A DNA stretch of 64,000 nt from an uncultured Sphaerochaeta sp. (GCF_963666015.1 NZ_OY762555.1:3311607-3375606), one strand, 5' to 3'; positions 26,716 through 36,214 are shown, numbered from the stretch's first letter. Numbers and translations: made by a program. The notes: generated by a model not told the origin, from the sequence alone.

Positions 26716-27815
26716 AGTGCATTAATGGCAACCGAATTACTGTAGCGGTCTCTCAGCAATTCAAGCTTCTGCTCATCGGTGAGATGATAGAAATCCTGGT
26801 AGAATGAGGTGACCTCATTCTGCATGTTCAACGCAGAAAAGTGCTGGGGATAGACTTCCGAAGCCATCCACTGCATCCCAAGGATCCAGGAAGCAACCGG
26901 CTGGATATAGTTCATCATATCATAGGGACTTGCCTTTACCTGTCTGTTCTCAACCGCTCGAAGGGACGACCAGATCTCTGACTCATAGATTGCCTCAATA
27001 TACTGGTCAGTCGGGGTACGGTAGCTCACAACGATAATGATATCAGGATCCCAGGCAGCAATCTGTTCGAAACTTACCGTAGACCAACCGTTTGCTGCCT
27101 TGTTGGCACCTTTCCATACTGCCTCGGCACCAATGGTCTCGACCATCCATGTTTGCATCCACTCATCTGGAGCAATCTTGTAGGAGTAGGTGTTGTCGGC
27201 GGTGTTTGCCTGGAGGAGGAGTACTCGCTTCTTATCCTGTGCATCGATTGAGGATGCCTTTTTCCTGATTGGATCAAGCCGTTCTTCGTAGAGGTCAAGT
27301 ATTTCAGCAGCTCGCGTGTTGTTCTTCAGTAGCTTGCCAAGCTCAGTCACCTCTCTCTTCCAATCCTCGTAGGATTCAAGGTTCATTGTGAAATTGGGTA
27401 CCCCAAGTTGGTCAAGCTTTTGTGCAATTGAGGCAAAGTGGGTTGCCTTGGTCAGTACCAGTTCACTCTGGTAGCTGGCGATCTCTTCCACACTGGCTAC
27501 CTGACTGATACGTGGGTTGTCATCCAACGAGGGTCTGATGAATGAGAAGAAGTCTCCTAATCCCTGGTCAGTCTTGGGAAGGGTAAGATCCATCTCAGTC
27601 ACTTCAGGGAAAAGAAATAATGCATTTGCAGGCATATTGCCCGCTTTTCCTGCAATCAATACCTTTGATGGTTTTTCCTGCAATTTGAGTGTTCTTCCAT
27701 TTGCATCGACTGCCTGGTAGTAGCCACTCTCTTGTATTGCTTGTTCAGCCGCCCCTTGTGCAAAGAGCAAGGCTGGGATCATGCAGAGTAGTAAGGCTAT
27801 AGTTTTACATTTCAT
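26712..27815 (-). CDS. Periplasmic substrate-binding protein of the FecCD-type importer
   Basis: 367 aa with a Sec signal peptide (MKCKTIALLLCMIPALLFAQG; cleavage after about residue 19). The rest has the two-lobe BtuF/FhuD layout with a long connecting helix (about 165-190). First gene of the operon, start at 27815 behind AAAGGAGA. A TTGCR-N6-TGCAR site overlaps its expected transcription start, the same motif as in the purine genes. Molybdate or tungstate for the molybdenum hydroxylase is therefore an attractive substrate (inference); iron complexes or cobalamin remain possible. Confidence 0.85.
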   Translation of the reverse strand: MKCKTIALLLCMIPALLFAQGAAEQAIQESGYYQAVDANGRTLKLQEKPSKVLIAGKAGNMPANALFLFPEVTEMDLTLPKTDQGLGDFFSFIRPSLDDNPRISQVASVEEIASYQSELVLTKATHFASIAQKLDQLGVPNFTMNLESYEDWKREVTELGKLLKNNTRAAEILDLYEERLDPIRKKASSIDAQDKKRVLLLQANTADNTYSYKIAPDEWMQTWMVETIGAEAVWKGANKAANGWSTVSFEQIAAWDPDIIIVVSYRTPTDQYIEAIYESEIWSSLRAVENRQVKASPYDMMNYIQPVASWILGMQWMASEVYPQHFSALNMQNEVTSFYQDFYHLTDEQKLELLRDRYSNSVAINAL

Positions 27816-27831
27816 AAAAGGGTCTCCTTTG

Positions 27832-27847
27832 TTGCGAATGGTTGCAG
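27832..27847 (+). promoter_or_regulatory. Candidate purine-regulon operator, copy 4 (FecCD importer)
   Basis: TTGCGAATGGTTGCAG, 14 of 16 bases identical to a composite of copies 1 and 3. On the minus strand a TATAAT hexamer (27854-27859) lies just upstream, so the site covers about +1 to +16 of the importer transcript. Confidence 0.5.
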
Positions 27848-27963
27848 TCTACCATTATACTTTTCAAAAGGCAATCGCAAATCAGAACCTCTTCAATCTT
27901 TATCACCTTGATAGCTTCCCATAATCAGTTTAGTGTATACTTACTGCATATAAGGGGCTGACT

Positions 27964-29292
27964 ATGGAAACAACTGACTTACAACAGAGCATTCGTTCAC
28001 TGAGAAAGAGTGCCAAACGCCTCGCTTCCAGTACGGAAAAAGAACGCAACCAGCTTCTCCAAATGATCGGGAAAGGTTTGCGTCGTGACTGGGTAACTAT
28101 CAAGGTTGCGAACGAAAGAGATATTCTCCAGGCGAAGGAATCAGGGCAGAGAGAAGCCCTGGTGAAACGACTGGTTTTCAATGATGAGAAGCTGCATGCA
28201 TCCCTGCTTGGGTTGGAACAAGTAGCATCCCTTCCAGATCCAATTGGCAGCATCAAGCAACGAAGAGAGCTTGATGAAGGGCTTTTGCTCGAACAGATTG
28301 TCGTTCCCATTGGCGTCATAGGTATGATCTTTGAAGCACGACCAGATGCCTTGATCCAGATCGCATCACTCTGTCTCAAGAGCGGTAATGGCATCATCCT
28401 CAAGGGAGGAAAGGAAGCATTTCAGACCAATACCGCCCTGGTTGCATCGATCAAGGAGAGTTGTAAGCCATCAAGGCTAGGCTCTGACTGGTTGTTGTTG
28501 CTTGAAAGTCATAGTGATGTTGATACGATGCTGGGCATGGAAGGGGATATTGACCTCATGATTCCTCGTGGTTCCAATGCCTTTGTCCGCTACGTCATGG
28601 ACAATACCTCCATCCCCGTATTGGGGCATGCTGATGGTATTTGCCATCTCTACATTGATGCAAAGGCTGATATCGAAAAGGCGGTTGAGATAGCATATGA
28701 TGCAAAAACCCAGTACCCGGCGGCATGCAACGCGATCGAGACACTGTTGGTACATGCACAAGTTGCCCCAGATTTTCTTCCCCTGCTTGCCGAGCGTTTT
28801 AGAGAAGCTGGGGTTGTCTTGCATGGGGATGAGCAGGCTTCTCAGTTCATGGATTGCATTCCCTATCAGGAGGGCGACTGGAAAAAGGAGTATCTTGCAC
28901 TGGAAATCAATATCCATGTGGTGGAATCCCTCTCAGAGGCGATCAACCATATTGAAACCTACGGTTCGCATCACAGTGATGCCATTGTCAGTGAGAACGA
29001 AGACTCGGTGAAAACTTTCTTTGCAGGTGTTGATTCAGCGGATGTCTTTGCTAATTGCTCCACTAGATTTGCTGATGGGTTCCGCTTCGGCCTTGGATCA
29101 GAGGTTGGTATCAGTACAGCAAAGATCCATGCACGGGGTCCTGTTGGCTTGGAAGGACTGATGACAACAAAATACCTTGTCAGGGGAAATGGACAGGTGG
29201 TTGCCTCCTATACCAAAGATGGAGGGAGGAGTTTCACCCATCATGAATTGCCATTGGGTGGGCCATCAATGCTTGGTGAAGAGGTTCTATGA
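27964..29292 (+). CDS. proA: Gamma-glutamyl phosphate reductase
   Basis: 442 aa, aldehyde dehydrogenase superfamily. The catalytic cysteine sits in YPAACNAIETLLVH (about 257), and IGMIFEARPDA (about 119) and GLGSEVGIST (about 380) are ProA signatures. It makes glutamate-5-semialdehyde from the product of ProB. It overlaps proB by 4 bases (ATGA). The operon order is proA-proB, the reverse of E. coli; proC is elsewhere (35411). Confidence 0.96.
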   Translation: METTDLQQSIRSLRKSAKRLASSTEKERNQLLQMIGKGLRRDWVTIKVANERDILQAKESGQREALVKRLVFNDEKLHASLLGLEQVASLPDPIGSIKQRRELDEGLLLEQIVVPIGVIGMIFEARPDALIQIASLCLKSGNGIILKGGKEAFQTNTALVASIKESCKPSRLGSDWLLLLESHSDVDTMLGMEGDIDLMIPRGSNAFVRYVMDNTSIPVLGHADGICHLYIDAKADIEKAVEIAYDAKTQYPAACNAIETLLVHAQVAPDFLPLLAERFREAGVVLHGDEQASQFMDCIPYQEGDWKKEYLALEINIHVVESLSEAINHIETYGSHHSDAIVSENEDSVKTFFAGVDSADVFANCSTRFADGFRFGLGSEVGISTAKIHARGPVGLEGLMTTKYLVRGNGQVVASYTKDGGRSFTHHELPLGGPSMLGEEVL

Positions 29293-30413
29293 TGAGAGAC
29301 TTTTCATCAGTTCGCAGGGTTGTGGTCAAGGTGGGAACCAATCTACTCAGTTGTGAGAGTGGAATTGATGAGGGTTGTATCGACGTAATAGTCGATCAAT
29401 TGACTCAGTTGCAATCGCTTGGGTATCAGATGCTCTTGGTCTCCAGTGGAGCAATCGGCATGGGTGCAAAGGAACTTTCACTCAAGGGACCCGTAAAACA
29501 GGTGCCGATGCGTCAGGCTTGCGCGTCCATAGGACAGCCTCTGCTCATGTCCAGCTACCGCCGTTCCTTTAAGCGTCATGGTATGGTATGTTCCCAGATT
29601 CTATTGACCCGTAACGACCTGAACAACCGCCTCACCTATGTGAATCTCAGAAATAGTATCTTTACGTTGTTGGAGCTTGGGGTAATTCCAATTTTCAACG
29701 AGAACGATGTGGTAAGTACTGCTGAAATTGGGACAGCCTTTGTTGACAATGACAGGATGAGCGCTATGGTTGCCAGTAAGATTGATGCAGATCTTTTAGT
29801 TATCCTTACCGATATTACGGGGTTATACACTGCTGACCCCAAGAAGGATAAGGAAGCCGTGCTGCTCAGTGATATCACCAGTCTTGATGCTACCATCCTA
29901 TCCTACGCAGGAGGAGCTGGTTCTACCCATTCAACTGGGGGAATGAAAACAAAGCTGCTTGCTGCAAAGATTGCGAGAATGGCTGGTTGTACCACCATTA
30001 TTGCCAGTGGTTATGAAGGGAATGTACTTCCCAGACTTCTGACCGGCGAGGTGATAGGGACATGCATACACAGTGTCAAACGTCTTAGTCAGCGACAACG
30101 TTGGATTCTCTACAATTCTCATCTTGGATCCATTGTGATTGATGATGGCGCGAAAAAAGCTCTTATTGCAAAAAAAAGCCTGCTTCCCAAGGGTATTGTG
30201 TCGGTGGAAGGAGTTTTTGGTGCCGGCGATGTAGTACAGATCTCAACTACCGATGGTAAACCCTTTGCGAAGGCAGTTCCCTACTATAATAGTACTGAGA
30301 TAGCTGCAGTGGCTGGCCATAGCAGCAAGGATATCCATAGGATTATCAAAGAAGGGCATAAGGGTGTGATTTTTCGCCCTGAGGACTTGGTGTTGTTGAA
30401 CGATGATGACTAA
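29289..30413 (+). CDS. proB: Glutamate 5-kinase with PUA domain
   Basis: 374 aa. The amino-acid kinase domain (1-255) shows RRVVVKVGTNLLS, VSSGAIGMG, NENDVV and GTGGMKTK-type STGGMKTK. A PUA domain occupies the C-terminal 100 residues (LLPKGIVSVEGVFGAGDVV). It phosphorylates glutamate for proline synthesis and is normally feedback-inhibited by proline. Start ATGATG at 29289 overlaps proA. Its end overlaps the next gene by 11 bases. Confidence 0.96.
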   Translation: MMRDFSSVRRVVVKVGTNLLSCESGIDEGCIDVIVDQLTQLQSLGYQMLLVSSGAIGMGAKELSLKGPVKQVPMRQACASIGQPLLMSSYRRSFKRHGMVCSQILLTRNDLNNRLTYVNLRNSIFTLLELGVIPIFNENDVVSTAEIGTAFVDNDRMSAMVASKIDADLLVILTDITGLYTADPKKDKEAVLLSDITSLDATILSYAGGAGSTHSTGGMKTKLLAAKIARMAGCTTIIASGYEGNVLPRLLTGEVIGTCIHSVKRLSQRQRWILYNSHLGSIVIDDGAKKALIAKKSLLPKGIVSVEGVFGAGDVVQISTTDGKPFAKAVPYYNSTEIAAVAGHSSKDIHRIIKEGHKGVIFRPEDLVLLNDDD

Positions 30414-31323
30414 CTATCGGATTTATCGGAGAAAACAAGAGATTGGCAAACGTATCAATCAGTTACACAACATTGAACAGCTTGCCATCGGGATTCTCGA
30501 TACCGGTACTCCTGAACAGTTGAAGGAGGCCTTAGACTGGTATGTACAGGAGATGAATTACAGTCTGCATGTCGTAACACAAGAGGGTAGATTCGATATC
30601 CTTGCTATGCAACAAGAGTATAAGGATGTCACATTTCTGGTATTTACCACACACGCCTTTACCGGTGAGAAGGTAAATGCGGTTGCAAATGAGTGCCATG
30701 CTAATCTATTTCTAATCGTGAGAAGCGATCTATTGCTCGTGAAATTTGATGGTACGTTTCTATTCTCCGCTATGAGTGAGGGTGATCATCCTGCAGCGTT
30801 CGCAGCGGTTATCGCAAATGCCAATCGGGAGATTATTCCCTGCCTCAGAATTCCCCGCCTTACAGGGCGGGAGCTTGACCCTGACTCTGATTTTCCTTCT
30901 CCCGATTCTTCTGTCATCCGTTCAACACTCTATCCCATCTCTTGCCTGGGGCTCTATGACCGGGCACTGTTTCAAAGGCTGAGGGGATTTGATGAGGAAA
31001 TACATAGCGAATACTGGCAGGCCCTCGATTGGGGACTACGCTGTCACCTCTATGGCTATGAACTTGCCCTCAACAGCAATTTGATGATACAGGTCCCAGA
31101 CCGGGAGAGTGTAATCGAGGACCGTAGTGAAGCGCAGGGATTCCAGCGTTGTTATACCAAAGCTCTGAGCGTACAGCAAATCAAGGGAAAGAATGTAGCA
31201 AAACGATACTATGGGTATGTCGATAAGGAAGTCTATAACGATGATGTAAAGAAGAGGATGGTATGGTTGCAAAAGCTCGATTTTCATACTCTATGTAGCC
31301 AATGGCCCAAGGAGGATGCATGA
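30403..31323 (+). CDS. Glycosyltransferase-family-2-like protein, function uncertain
   Basis: 306 aa, soluble. GLYDRALFQRLRGFDEEIHSEYWQALDWGLRCHLYGYEL (about 188-226) resembles the acceptor-side motif of GT2 enzymes (GGFDE...D.D...R....G). The N-terminal half, however, has no clear DxD nucleotide-sugar motif in the usual place. Its start overlaps the proB stop and its end overlaps the amidase start (ATGA), so it is in the proAB operon. Possible role in surface polysaccharide or wall synthesis; a degenerate transferase is also possible. Confidence 0.7.
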   Translation: MMTNYRIYRRKQEIGKRINQLHNIEQLAIGILDTGTPEQLKEALDWYVQEMNYSLHVVTQEGRFDILAMQQEYKDVTFLVFTTHAFTGEKVNAVANECHANLFLIVRSDLLLVKFDGTFLFSAMSEGDHPAAFAAVIANANREIIPCLRIPRLTGRELDPDSDFPSPDSSVIRSTLYPISCLGLYDRALFQRLRGFDEEIHSEYWQALDWGLRCHLYGYELALNSNLMIQVPDRESVIEDRSEAQGFQRCYTKALSVQQIKGKNVAKRYYGYVDKEVYNDDVKKRMVWLQKLDFHTLCSQWPKEDA

Positions 31324-32066
31324 AACATCAGATACTGATCATCCTCATCCTCATGCTGGCTTCACTGGGGTTGTTTGGTGCATCCGATCCGTTCTCCTAT
31401 CCCTTGGGTACGGTGATCATCGATGCCGGCCATGGAGGACATGACCCTGGGGCTACGAATGCATGGAGTTTCGCCGGTGGTACCATCTACGAAAAGGACC
31501 TTACCTTGGATTTAGCCAAACGGCTTCATGCCTTGCTTGCAGTCTCCTATCCCCATTTGCAGCTTGTAATGACTCGTTCTGAAGATGTATTCCTGTCTTT
31601 GGAAGAGCGATGCAACATCGCCTATAAGACTCCCCTCCAACCGCAAAGCAGTTCGCTTTTCATTTCCATTCATGTAAACAGTGCTACGAGCACTCAAGCT
31701 ACCGGTTTTGAGATACTAACCAAGGAACAGGATAAACGGGTGACATTGCTTGACACCTCCACCCCGATTGAAAATATCCCACTCTATGCGGCACACTCCC
31801 AACTCTCCTTGAACCGGCTTCTCAATCAGCGGAATCTAGTGGTTGCTTCAATCTTCGAGCAAGCCCTGGATGGTTCGTTGGCGACCAGTCGTAATCGTGG
31901 GATAAAAGAACGTGATCTATGGGTACTCAATGGTTCCAGAATGCCTGCCGTATTGGTAGAGGTTGGTTTTCTTTCCAATGAAGAGGATGCGAGAAACCTG
32001 GTGTCTCCCCAATGGAGGCAACGAATGGCCCAGATCTTGGCCCAAGCAGTAGAAAAATGCTTGTAG
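31320..32066 (+). CDS. N-acetylmuramoyl-L-alanine amidase (Amidase_3)
   Basis: 248 aa with a signal peptide (MKHQILIILILMLASLGLFGA). Zinc ligands of the AmiA/B/C family: IIDAGHGGHDPGA (His, about 42), IYEKDLT (Glu, about 61) and SIHVNS (His, about 119), with the catalytic Glu in LVEVGFLSNEEDA (about 217). It cleaves the stem peptide from murein in the periplasm. Start at 31320 (AAGGAGG 6 bases upstream) is preferred to the in-frame ATG at 31302. Confidence 0.93.
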   Translation: MKHQILIILILMLASLGLFGASDPFSYPLGTVIIDAGHGGHDPGATNAWSFAGGTIYEKDLTLDLAKRLHALLAVSYPHLQLVMTRSEDVFLSLEERCNIAYKTPLQPQSSSLFISIHVNSATSTQATGFEILTKEQDKRVTLLDTSTPIENIPLYAAHSQLSLNRLLNQRNLVVASIFEQALDGSLATSRNRGIKERDLWVLNGSRMPAVLVEVGFLSNEEDARNLVSPQWRQRMAQILAQAVEKCL

Positions 32067-32075
32067 GAGGTAGTC

Positions 32076-32645
32076 ATGGGTATTGGAGTAGGGCGAAAGT
32101 TTCTCTACAAAGCAAAAGAGACTCCTTCCTTGGTTATTGTTCCCTCAGTCCCGTATCTGATCATTGATGGTGAGGGAAACTCGAACGAAGATGAGTATAA
32201 TCGTTCCACCCGCTTGCTTTTTTCCTTACATAATCTTCTTTGTGAACGAAATGGAATAGTGGAGAACCCTGTCTTGGAGTGTATCTGGACAGCGAGGGAA
32301 ATTGAGAATCGAGAACCATGGAGTTGGTCTGCAATGATAGGCGAGCCACAAAGGATGACAGATTCCTTGTTCGCGGAACTAAGGGATGAGTTAGCCTTCA
32401 AGCAAGGCCTTCCTACCCTTGATATCTACCGTTCCAATATTGAGGATGGGCTCTGTGTCACACTCCTGCATACCGGTACTTTCAGCTTTGAAGGAAAAAG
32501 CTTCCAGTTGATGGAAGCCTATTGCAAGGAGCATAATATGATTCGTCGAAGTAGATCTCATCGTGAGATCTACCTCAATCATTCAAGGAGGAGGCAAAGG
32601 GATGATTTAAAAACCATCCTCCGTCTCCCAGTGAGGGAATTATAA
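32076..32645 (+). CDS. GyrI-like small-molecule-binding domain protein
   Basis: 189 aa. A stand-alone GyrI-like domain: the N-terminal ETPSLVIVPSVPYLIIDGEGN and the C-terminal YLNHSRRRQRDDLKTILRLPV are typical of the family. Members bind or modify small aromatic compounds, and some are hydrolases. It follows the amidase by 9 bases with an AGGAGG site. Its stop overlaps the convergent pncB stop within a shared TTATAA palindrome. Confidence 0.82.
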   Translation: MGIGVGRKFLYKAKETPSLVIVPSVPYLIIDGEGNSNEDEYNRSTRLLFSLHNLLCERNGIVENPVLECIWTAREIENREPWSWSAMIGEPQRMTDSLFAELRDELAFKQGLPTLDIYRSNIEDGLCVTLLHTGTFSFEGKSFQLMEAYCKEHNMIRRSRSHREIYLNHSRRRQRDDLKTILRLPVREL

Positions 32646-34091
32646 CCCTTCCTTGGTTCTCTTTCTTTGGGCAACCAAAAGATCCATCTTCAGTTTCTTC
32701 AGCTTGGAAGAGAGACTGACTTTGTAGATATGTGGGTTGATCTGTCGCAAGTAGCTCTTATGGAACGTTCCCAGTTCCTTCTGCACATACCTCTGGATCT
32801 CCTGGAGGCTTGGTTTCTCCCCAATTCTCTTGCCATTTTCCATCTGTTTATTGATTAGCTGTTTCAGATGGGAATATTTACCACTCTGCATCTCAAAGAA
32901 GTCAGCCTCAGCGAAAGGATGGTAGAAAACATATTTCCTTCCTAGGGTGATTTTTTCCTTATCCAGTGTGATCAGGTCAGCAATGGAACCGGCCTCGTCA
33001 TCACTGAAGCGGTAGACCTGTTTGATGCCAGGGTTGGTGGTCTTCTCAAAACTATTGGAAATCTTCATGGTTGGGATGAAAACTCCATCATCTCCTTCCT
33101 TTGCAGCGAGTTTATACACCCCATTCAAGGAGGACTGCGAACCACCGGTGACCAGATGTGTCCCAATTCCCCAGCTGTCAATGGGAACCCCATCAAGAAC
33201 CAGCGTTTGCACAATAGCCTCAGTCAAGTCGTTTGAGACTACGATGGTGGCATCTTCTAGTCCTGCCGCATCCAGGCGTTTTCTGATAACCCGAGGCAGG
33301 TAGGAGAGGTCCCCACTATCGATTCTTACCCCAATCTTCTTTCCTTTTTGCTTCTGTTCCAATCCAACAATGATGGCATTTTCGATACCGGATCCAAGCG
33401 TATCATAGGTATCGATCAAGAGTACCGTGTTGTCAGGATAGAGCTCTGCATAGGCACGAAAAGACTCCAGTTCACTAGAGAAACTCATGATCCATGAGTG
33501 GGCCATGGTACCTGCAACCGGAATGTTGTACTGCTTGCCTGCAAGGGTATTGCTGGTGACCTGACAGCCCCCAATGAATGCTGCCCTGCTGGCTGAAAGC
33601 GCCCCATCACTTCCTTGTGCTCTTCTCAGACCGAACTCCATCAGGAGTCCCTGTTTGCTTGCAAGAGACATCCTGGAGGCCTTTGTAGCAATAAGGCTTT
33701 GGAAATTGAGGGTGTTGAGCAACAACCCCTCGATCAACTGGGCCTCGATCAGGTCGGTATGGATGCGGAGCAGCGGCTCCCCAGGAAAAACCACTGTACC
33801 TTCTTCCATGGCATACAAATCCCCTTTGAAGCGATAGTCTGCCAGATAGGAGAGAAAGTCAGGGGTGAACTTCCCCAGGTTTTCAAGATACGCGATATCC
33901 TCTTCGCTGAAACATAGCGATTCAAGCTTGTCTATCAATTCATGGAGACCGGCGAAAACCACATATCCTCCTTCAAACGGGTTTGTACGATAGAACATAT
34001 CGAAGACTACATTCGGGTTATGCCTGTTCGAGAAGTAGCCCTGCATCATGGTCAACTCATAGAAGTCGGTTGTAAGTGCGCTGATCTGCAT
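32640..34091 (-). CDS. pncB: Nicotinate phosphoribosyltransferase
   Basis: 483 aa. FGLRRAQGSDGALSASRAAFIGG (about 150-175) and IRIDSGDLSYLPR (about 255) are NAPRTase signatures, and TDFYELTMMQGYF marks the N-terminus. It converts nicotinate and PRPP to nicotinate mononucleotide with ATP hydrolysis (NAD salvage). Last gene of the trmL-proC-serS-pncB unit, 13 bases after serS. Confidence 0.95.
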   Translation of the reverse strand: MQISALTTDFYELTMMQGYFSNRHNPNVVFDMFYRTNPFEGGYVVFAGLHELIDKLESLCFSEEDIAYLENLGKFTPDFLSYLADYRFKGDLYAMEEGTVVFPGEPLLRIHTDLIEAQLIEGLLLNTLNFQSLIATKASRMSLASKQGLLMEFGLRRAQGSDGALSASRAAFIGGCQVTSNTLAGKQYNIPVAGTMAHSWIMSFSSELESFRAYAELYPDNTVLLIDTYDTLGSGIENAIIVGLEQKQKGKKIGVRIDSGDLSYLPRVIRKRLDAAGLEDATIVVSNDLTEAIVQTLVLDGVPIDSWGIGTHLVTGGSQSSLNGVYKLAAKEGDDGVFIPTMKISNSFEKTTNPGIKQVYRFSDDEAGSIADLITLDKEKITLGRKYVFYHPFAEADFFEMQSGKYSHLKQLINKQMENGKRIGEKPSLQEIQRYVQKELGTFHKSYLRQINPHIYKVSLSSKLKKLKMDLLVAQRKRTKEGL

Positions 34092-34104
34092 CCTTCCTTC
34101 CTTG

Positions 34105-35382
34105 TTAGCGTGCCTCTATCTTGGTGAAACCCGTATAGGGGACCAAGATGGGTGGAATCGTGATAGATCCATCTTCATTCTGGAAATTTTCCAAGACGGC
34201 AACCATTGCCCTGCTTAGTGCTATGGCTGTTCCGTTGAGCATATGAGGGAACTGTGTTTTTCCCTCCTCGTCCTTGTAGCGAATTGCCAATGAACGTGCC
34301 TGGTAATCGGTACAGTTGCTGGTGGATGTAACCTCACCATATTCGCCTTCCTCTCCTCGGCCTGGCATCCATGCTTCAATATCAAACTTCCGATAGGCTG
34401 GGGCACCAAGATCACCAGTACAAGTATCAACTACACGGTAGGCTACGCCAAGTCCATTGAAAATCTCTTCCTCGATTGCGAGCAGTTCATCATGGAATGC
34501 CTCAGACTCTTCACTTGTACAGTAAATGAACATCTCAAGCTTTGAAAACTGGTGAACCCGGTAGAGTCCCTTGGAATACTGTCCAGCACCTCCAGCTTCC
34601 CTACGGAAGCAATGGGAGAGGCCTGCCATCTTGATTGGCAATTGTTCCTTGGAAAGGATTTGGTTTGCGTAGTAGCCGCCAAGGGTAATCTCGGCAGTTC
34701 CTACCAAGCATGTATCAGTATTTTCAATGGTATAGATGTTGCTCTCTTCCCCTCTGGGATTGAACCCAATGCCCTGGAGAATCTCTTCCTTGGCAATATC
34801 GGGGGTAATGAAGGGAGTGAATCCCTTCTTAATTAGAACGTCCATTGCATACCGCTCCAAGGCCATCTGTAGAATGACTGCTTCCCTCTTCAGATAGTAG
34901 AACTTAGGGCCACTTACTCTTGTTGCTGTGTCGAAATCGATCAAATCGAGCCGTTCCGCAAGTTGGACATGGTCCAGTGGCTTGAAGGAGAACTGGGGAG
35001 GGGTACCGACAAACTTGATTGCTGTATTGTCCTTGTCTTCCTTTCCCACCGGGGCGGCGGGGTGGGCATAGTTGGGAATAGTCCTTGCAAGTTTCTGGAA
35101 CTCTTCCTCAACGTGGGTAAGGTTGCCCTCAATCTCGGCAATTGCTTCTTTCAGCGACTTACCTTCTGCAATCAGGTTGCTACGGGTATCAGCATCCAGC
35201 TTGCCTTTCATTTTCTTGGCATTCTCGTTTCTCTTGGACCGGAGTTCCTCAACCTGCTGCAGCAGTGCAGAACGTTTTTCCTGTAATTCAATGATGGCAT
35301 CAATATCCACCTGCATGTTTCTTACAGCAATGTTGTTTGCAATTTCGTCCCGTCTGATTTTTAGTTCTTTTAAATCTATCAT
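34105..35382 (-). CDS. serS: Seryl-tRNA synthetase
   Basis: 425 aa. The N-terminal coiled-coil arm (about 28-105) binds the tRNA long arm. Class II motif 2 is in FRREAGGAGQYSKGLYRVHQF (about 262) and motif 3 in NGTAIALSRAMVAVLEN (about 383). It charges tRNA-Ser in the cytoplasm. RBS AAGGAAGAAGG before the ATG. Confidence 0.97.
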   Translation of the reverse strand: MIDLKELKIRRDEIANNIAVRNMQVDIDAIIELQEKRSALLQQVEELRSKRNENAKKMKGKLDADTRSNLIAEGKSLKEAIAEIEGNLTHVEEEFQKLARTIPNYAHPAAPVGKEDKDNTAIKFVGTPPQFSFKPLDHVQLAERLDLIDFDTATRVSGPKFYYLKREAVILQMALERYAMDVLIKKGFTPFITPDIAKEEILQGIGFNPRGEESNIYTIENTDTCLVGTAEITLGGYYANQILSKEQLPIKMAGLSHCFRREAGGAGQYSKGLYRVHQFSKLEMFIYCTSEESEAFHDELLAIEEEIFNGLGVAYRVVDTCTGDLGAPAYRKFDIEAWMPGRGEEGEYGEVTSTSNCTDYQARSLAIRYKDEEGKTQFPHMLNGTAIALSRAMVAVLENFQNEDGSITIPPILVPYTGFTKIEAR

Positions 35383-35410
35383 ACTGATTCCTTCTTCCTT
35401 TCAGAATTAC

Positions 35411-36214
35411 TTATTTCCCCTGATTGGCCGCTTTTGCCTCAAGCACTTTTGACTTCTCACTCGATGCCTCGACAGCACGCATGACCAAGCCCTCAAATCC
35501 TCCCTGGGCGAGTGCTTTCATACCCTCAATGGTGGTTCCCCCAGCAGAGCAGACCCGTGAGGCAAGGTCCACTGGATTTGCCTTCGTAGCGTCGATCAAG
35601 GAGGTGGCACTCTTCATGGTGTCACTTGCTATCTTCAATGCTTCTGGATAGGCGATCCCTTGCGCTACTCCCCCCATTGCAAGTCCATGCAGGAACGAGA
35701 ATACATAGGCGATGGCTGAGCCGCTGATCCCAATAAAGGCAGAGAACTGGGACTCTGGTAGAAGGAAGGCAGAGCCAAAGGAGGATGCAACATGGAGGGA
35801 GTCTTCACGTAGGGAAGAGGAACAACCCTCAGCTGGAGCTACAGCAGTAACAGCTGATTTGTATTGTGCTGCAATGTTTGGCATGAACCGTACTATCTCA
35901 TCAGTGGCGAGTTGCTCGGCTAGTACCGAGAGAGGAATGCCTGCCGCAATGGAAATCCATCGCTTCTTGTCACTACCCAATGCTCTCAGCTCAGGATAAA
36001 GTGTAGAGAGAATCTGGGGTTTTACTGCAATGAGTATGGTTCTGCATTCACCCATCAGGGCTTCGAGAGATTCTGCCACTGAAAGGGTTTTCGTGCTTGC
36101 CGCGAGCTGCTTGGCTTTCTGCTCATCATTGTCATATACCAAGACTTCCATTTGCAGGCTTCCTGCGATTGCTCCACCCATGTTTCCACATCCAATGATG
36201 CCGATACTATCCAT
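35411..36214 (-). CDS. proC: Pyrroline-5-carboxylate reductase
   Basis: 267 aa. NAD(P) loop IGIIGCGNMGGAIAGSL, the substrate-site SGSAIAYVFSFLHGLA (about 165) and a C-terminal VCSAGGTTIEGMKAL, all diagnostic. It makes proline from pyrroline-5-carboxylate and so completes the pathway begun by proA-proB at 27964. Start at 36214 with GGGAGG upstream; the 5-residue longer reading consumes that RBS. It is 2 bases after the trmL stop. Confidence 0.95.
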   Translation of the reverse strand: MDSIGIIGCGNMGGAIAGSLQMEVLVYDNDEQKAKQLAASTKTLSVAESLEALMGECRTILIAVKPQILSTLYPELRALGSDKKRWISIAAGIPLSVLAEQLATDEIVRFMPNIAAQYKSAVTAVAPAEGCSSSLREDSLHVASSFGSAFLLPESQFSAFIGISGSAIAYVFSFLHGLAMGGVAQGIAYPEALKIASDTMKSATSLIDATKANPVDLASRVCSAGGTTIEGMKALAQGGFEGLVMRAVEASSEKSKVLEAKAANQGK

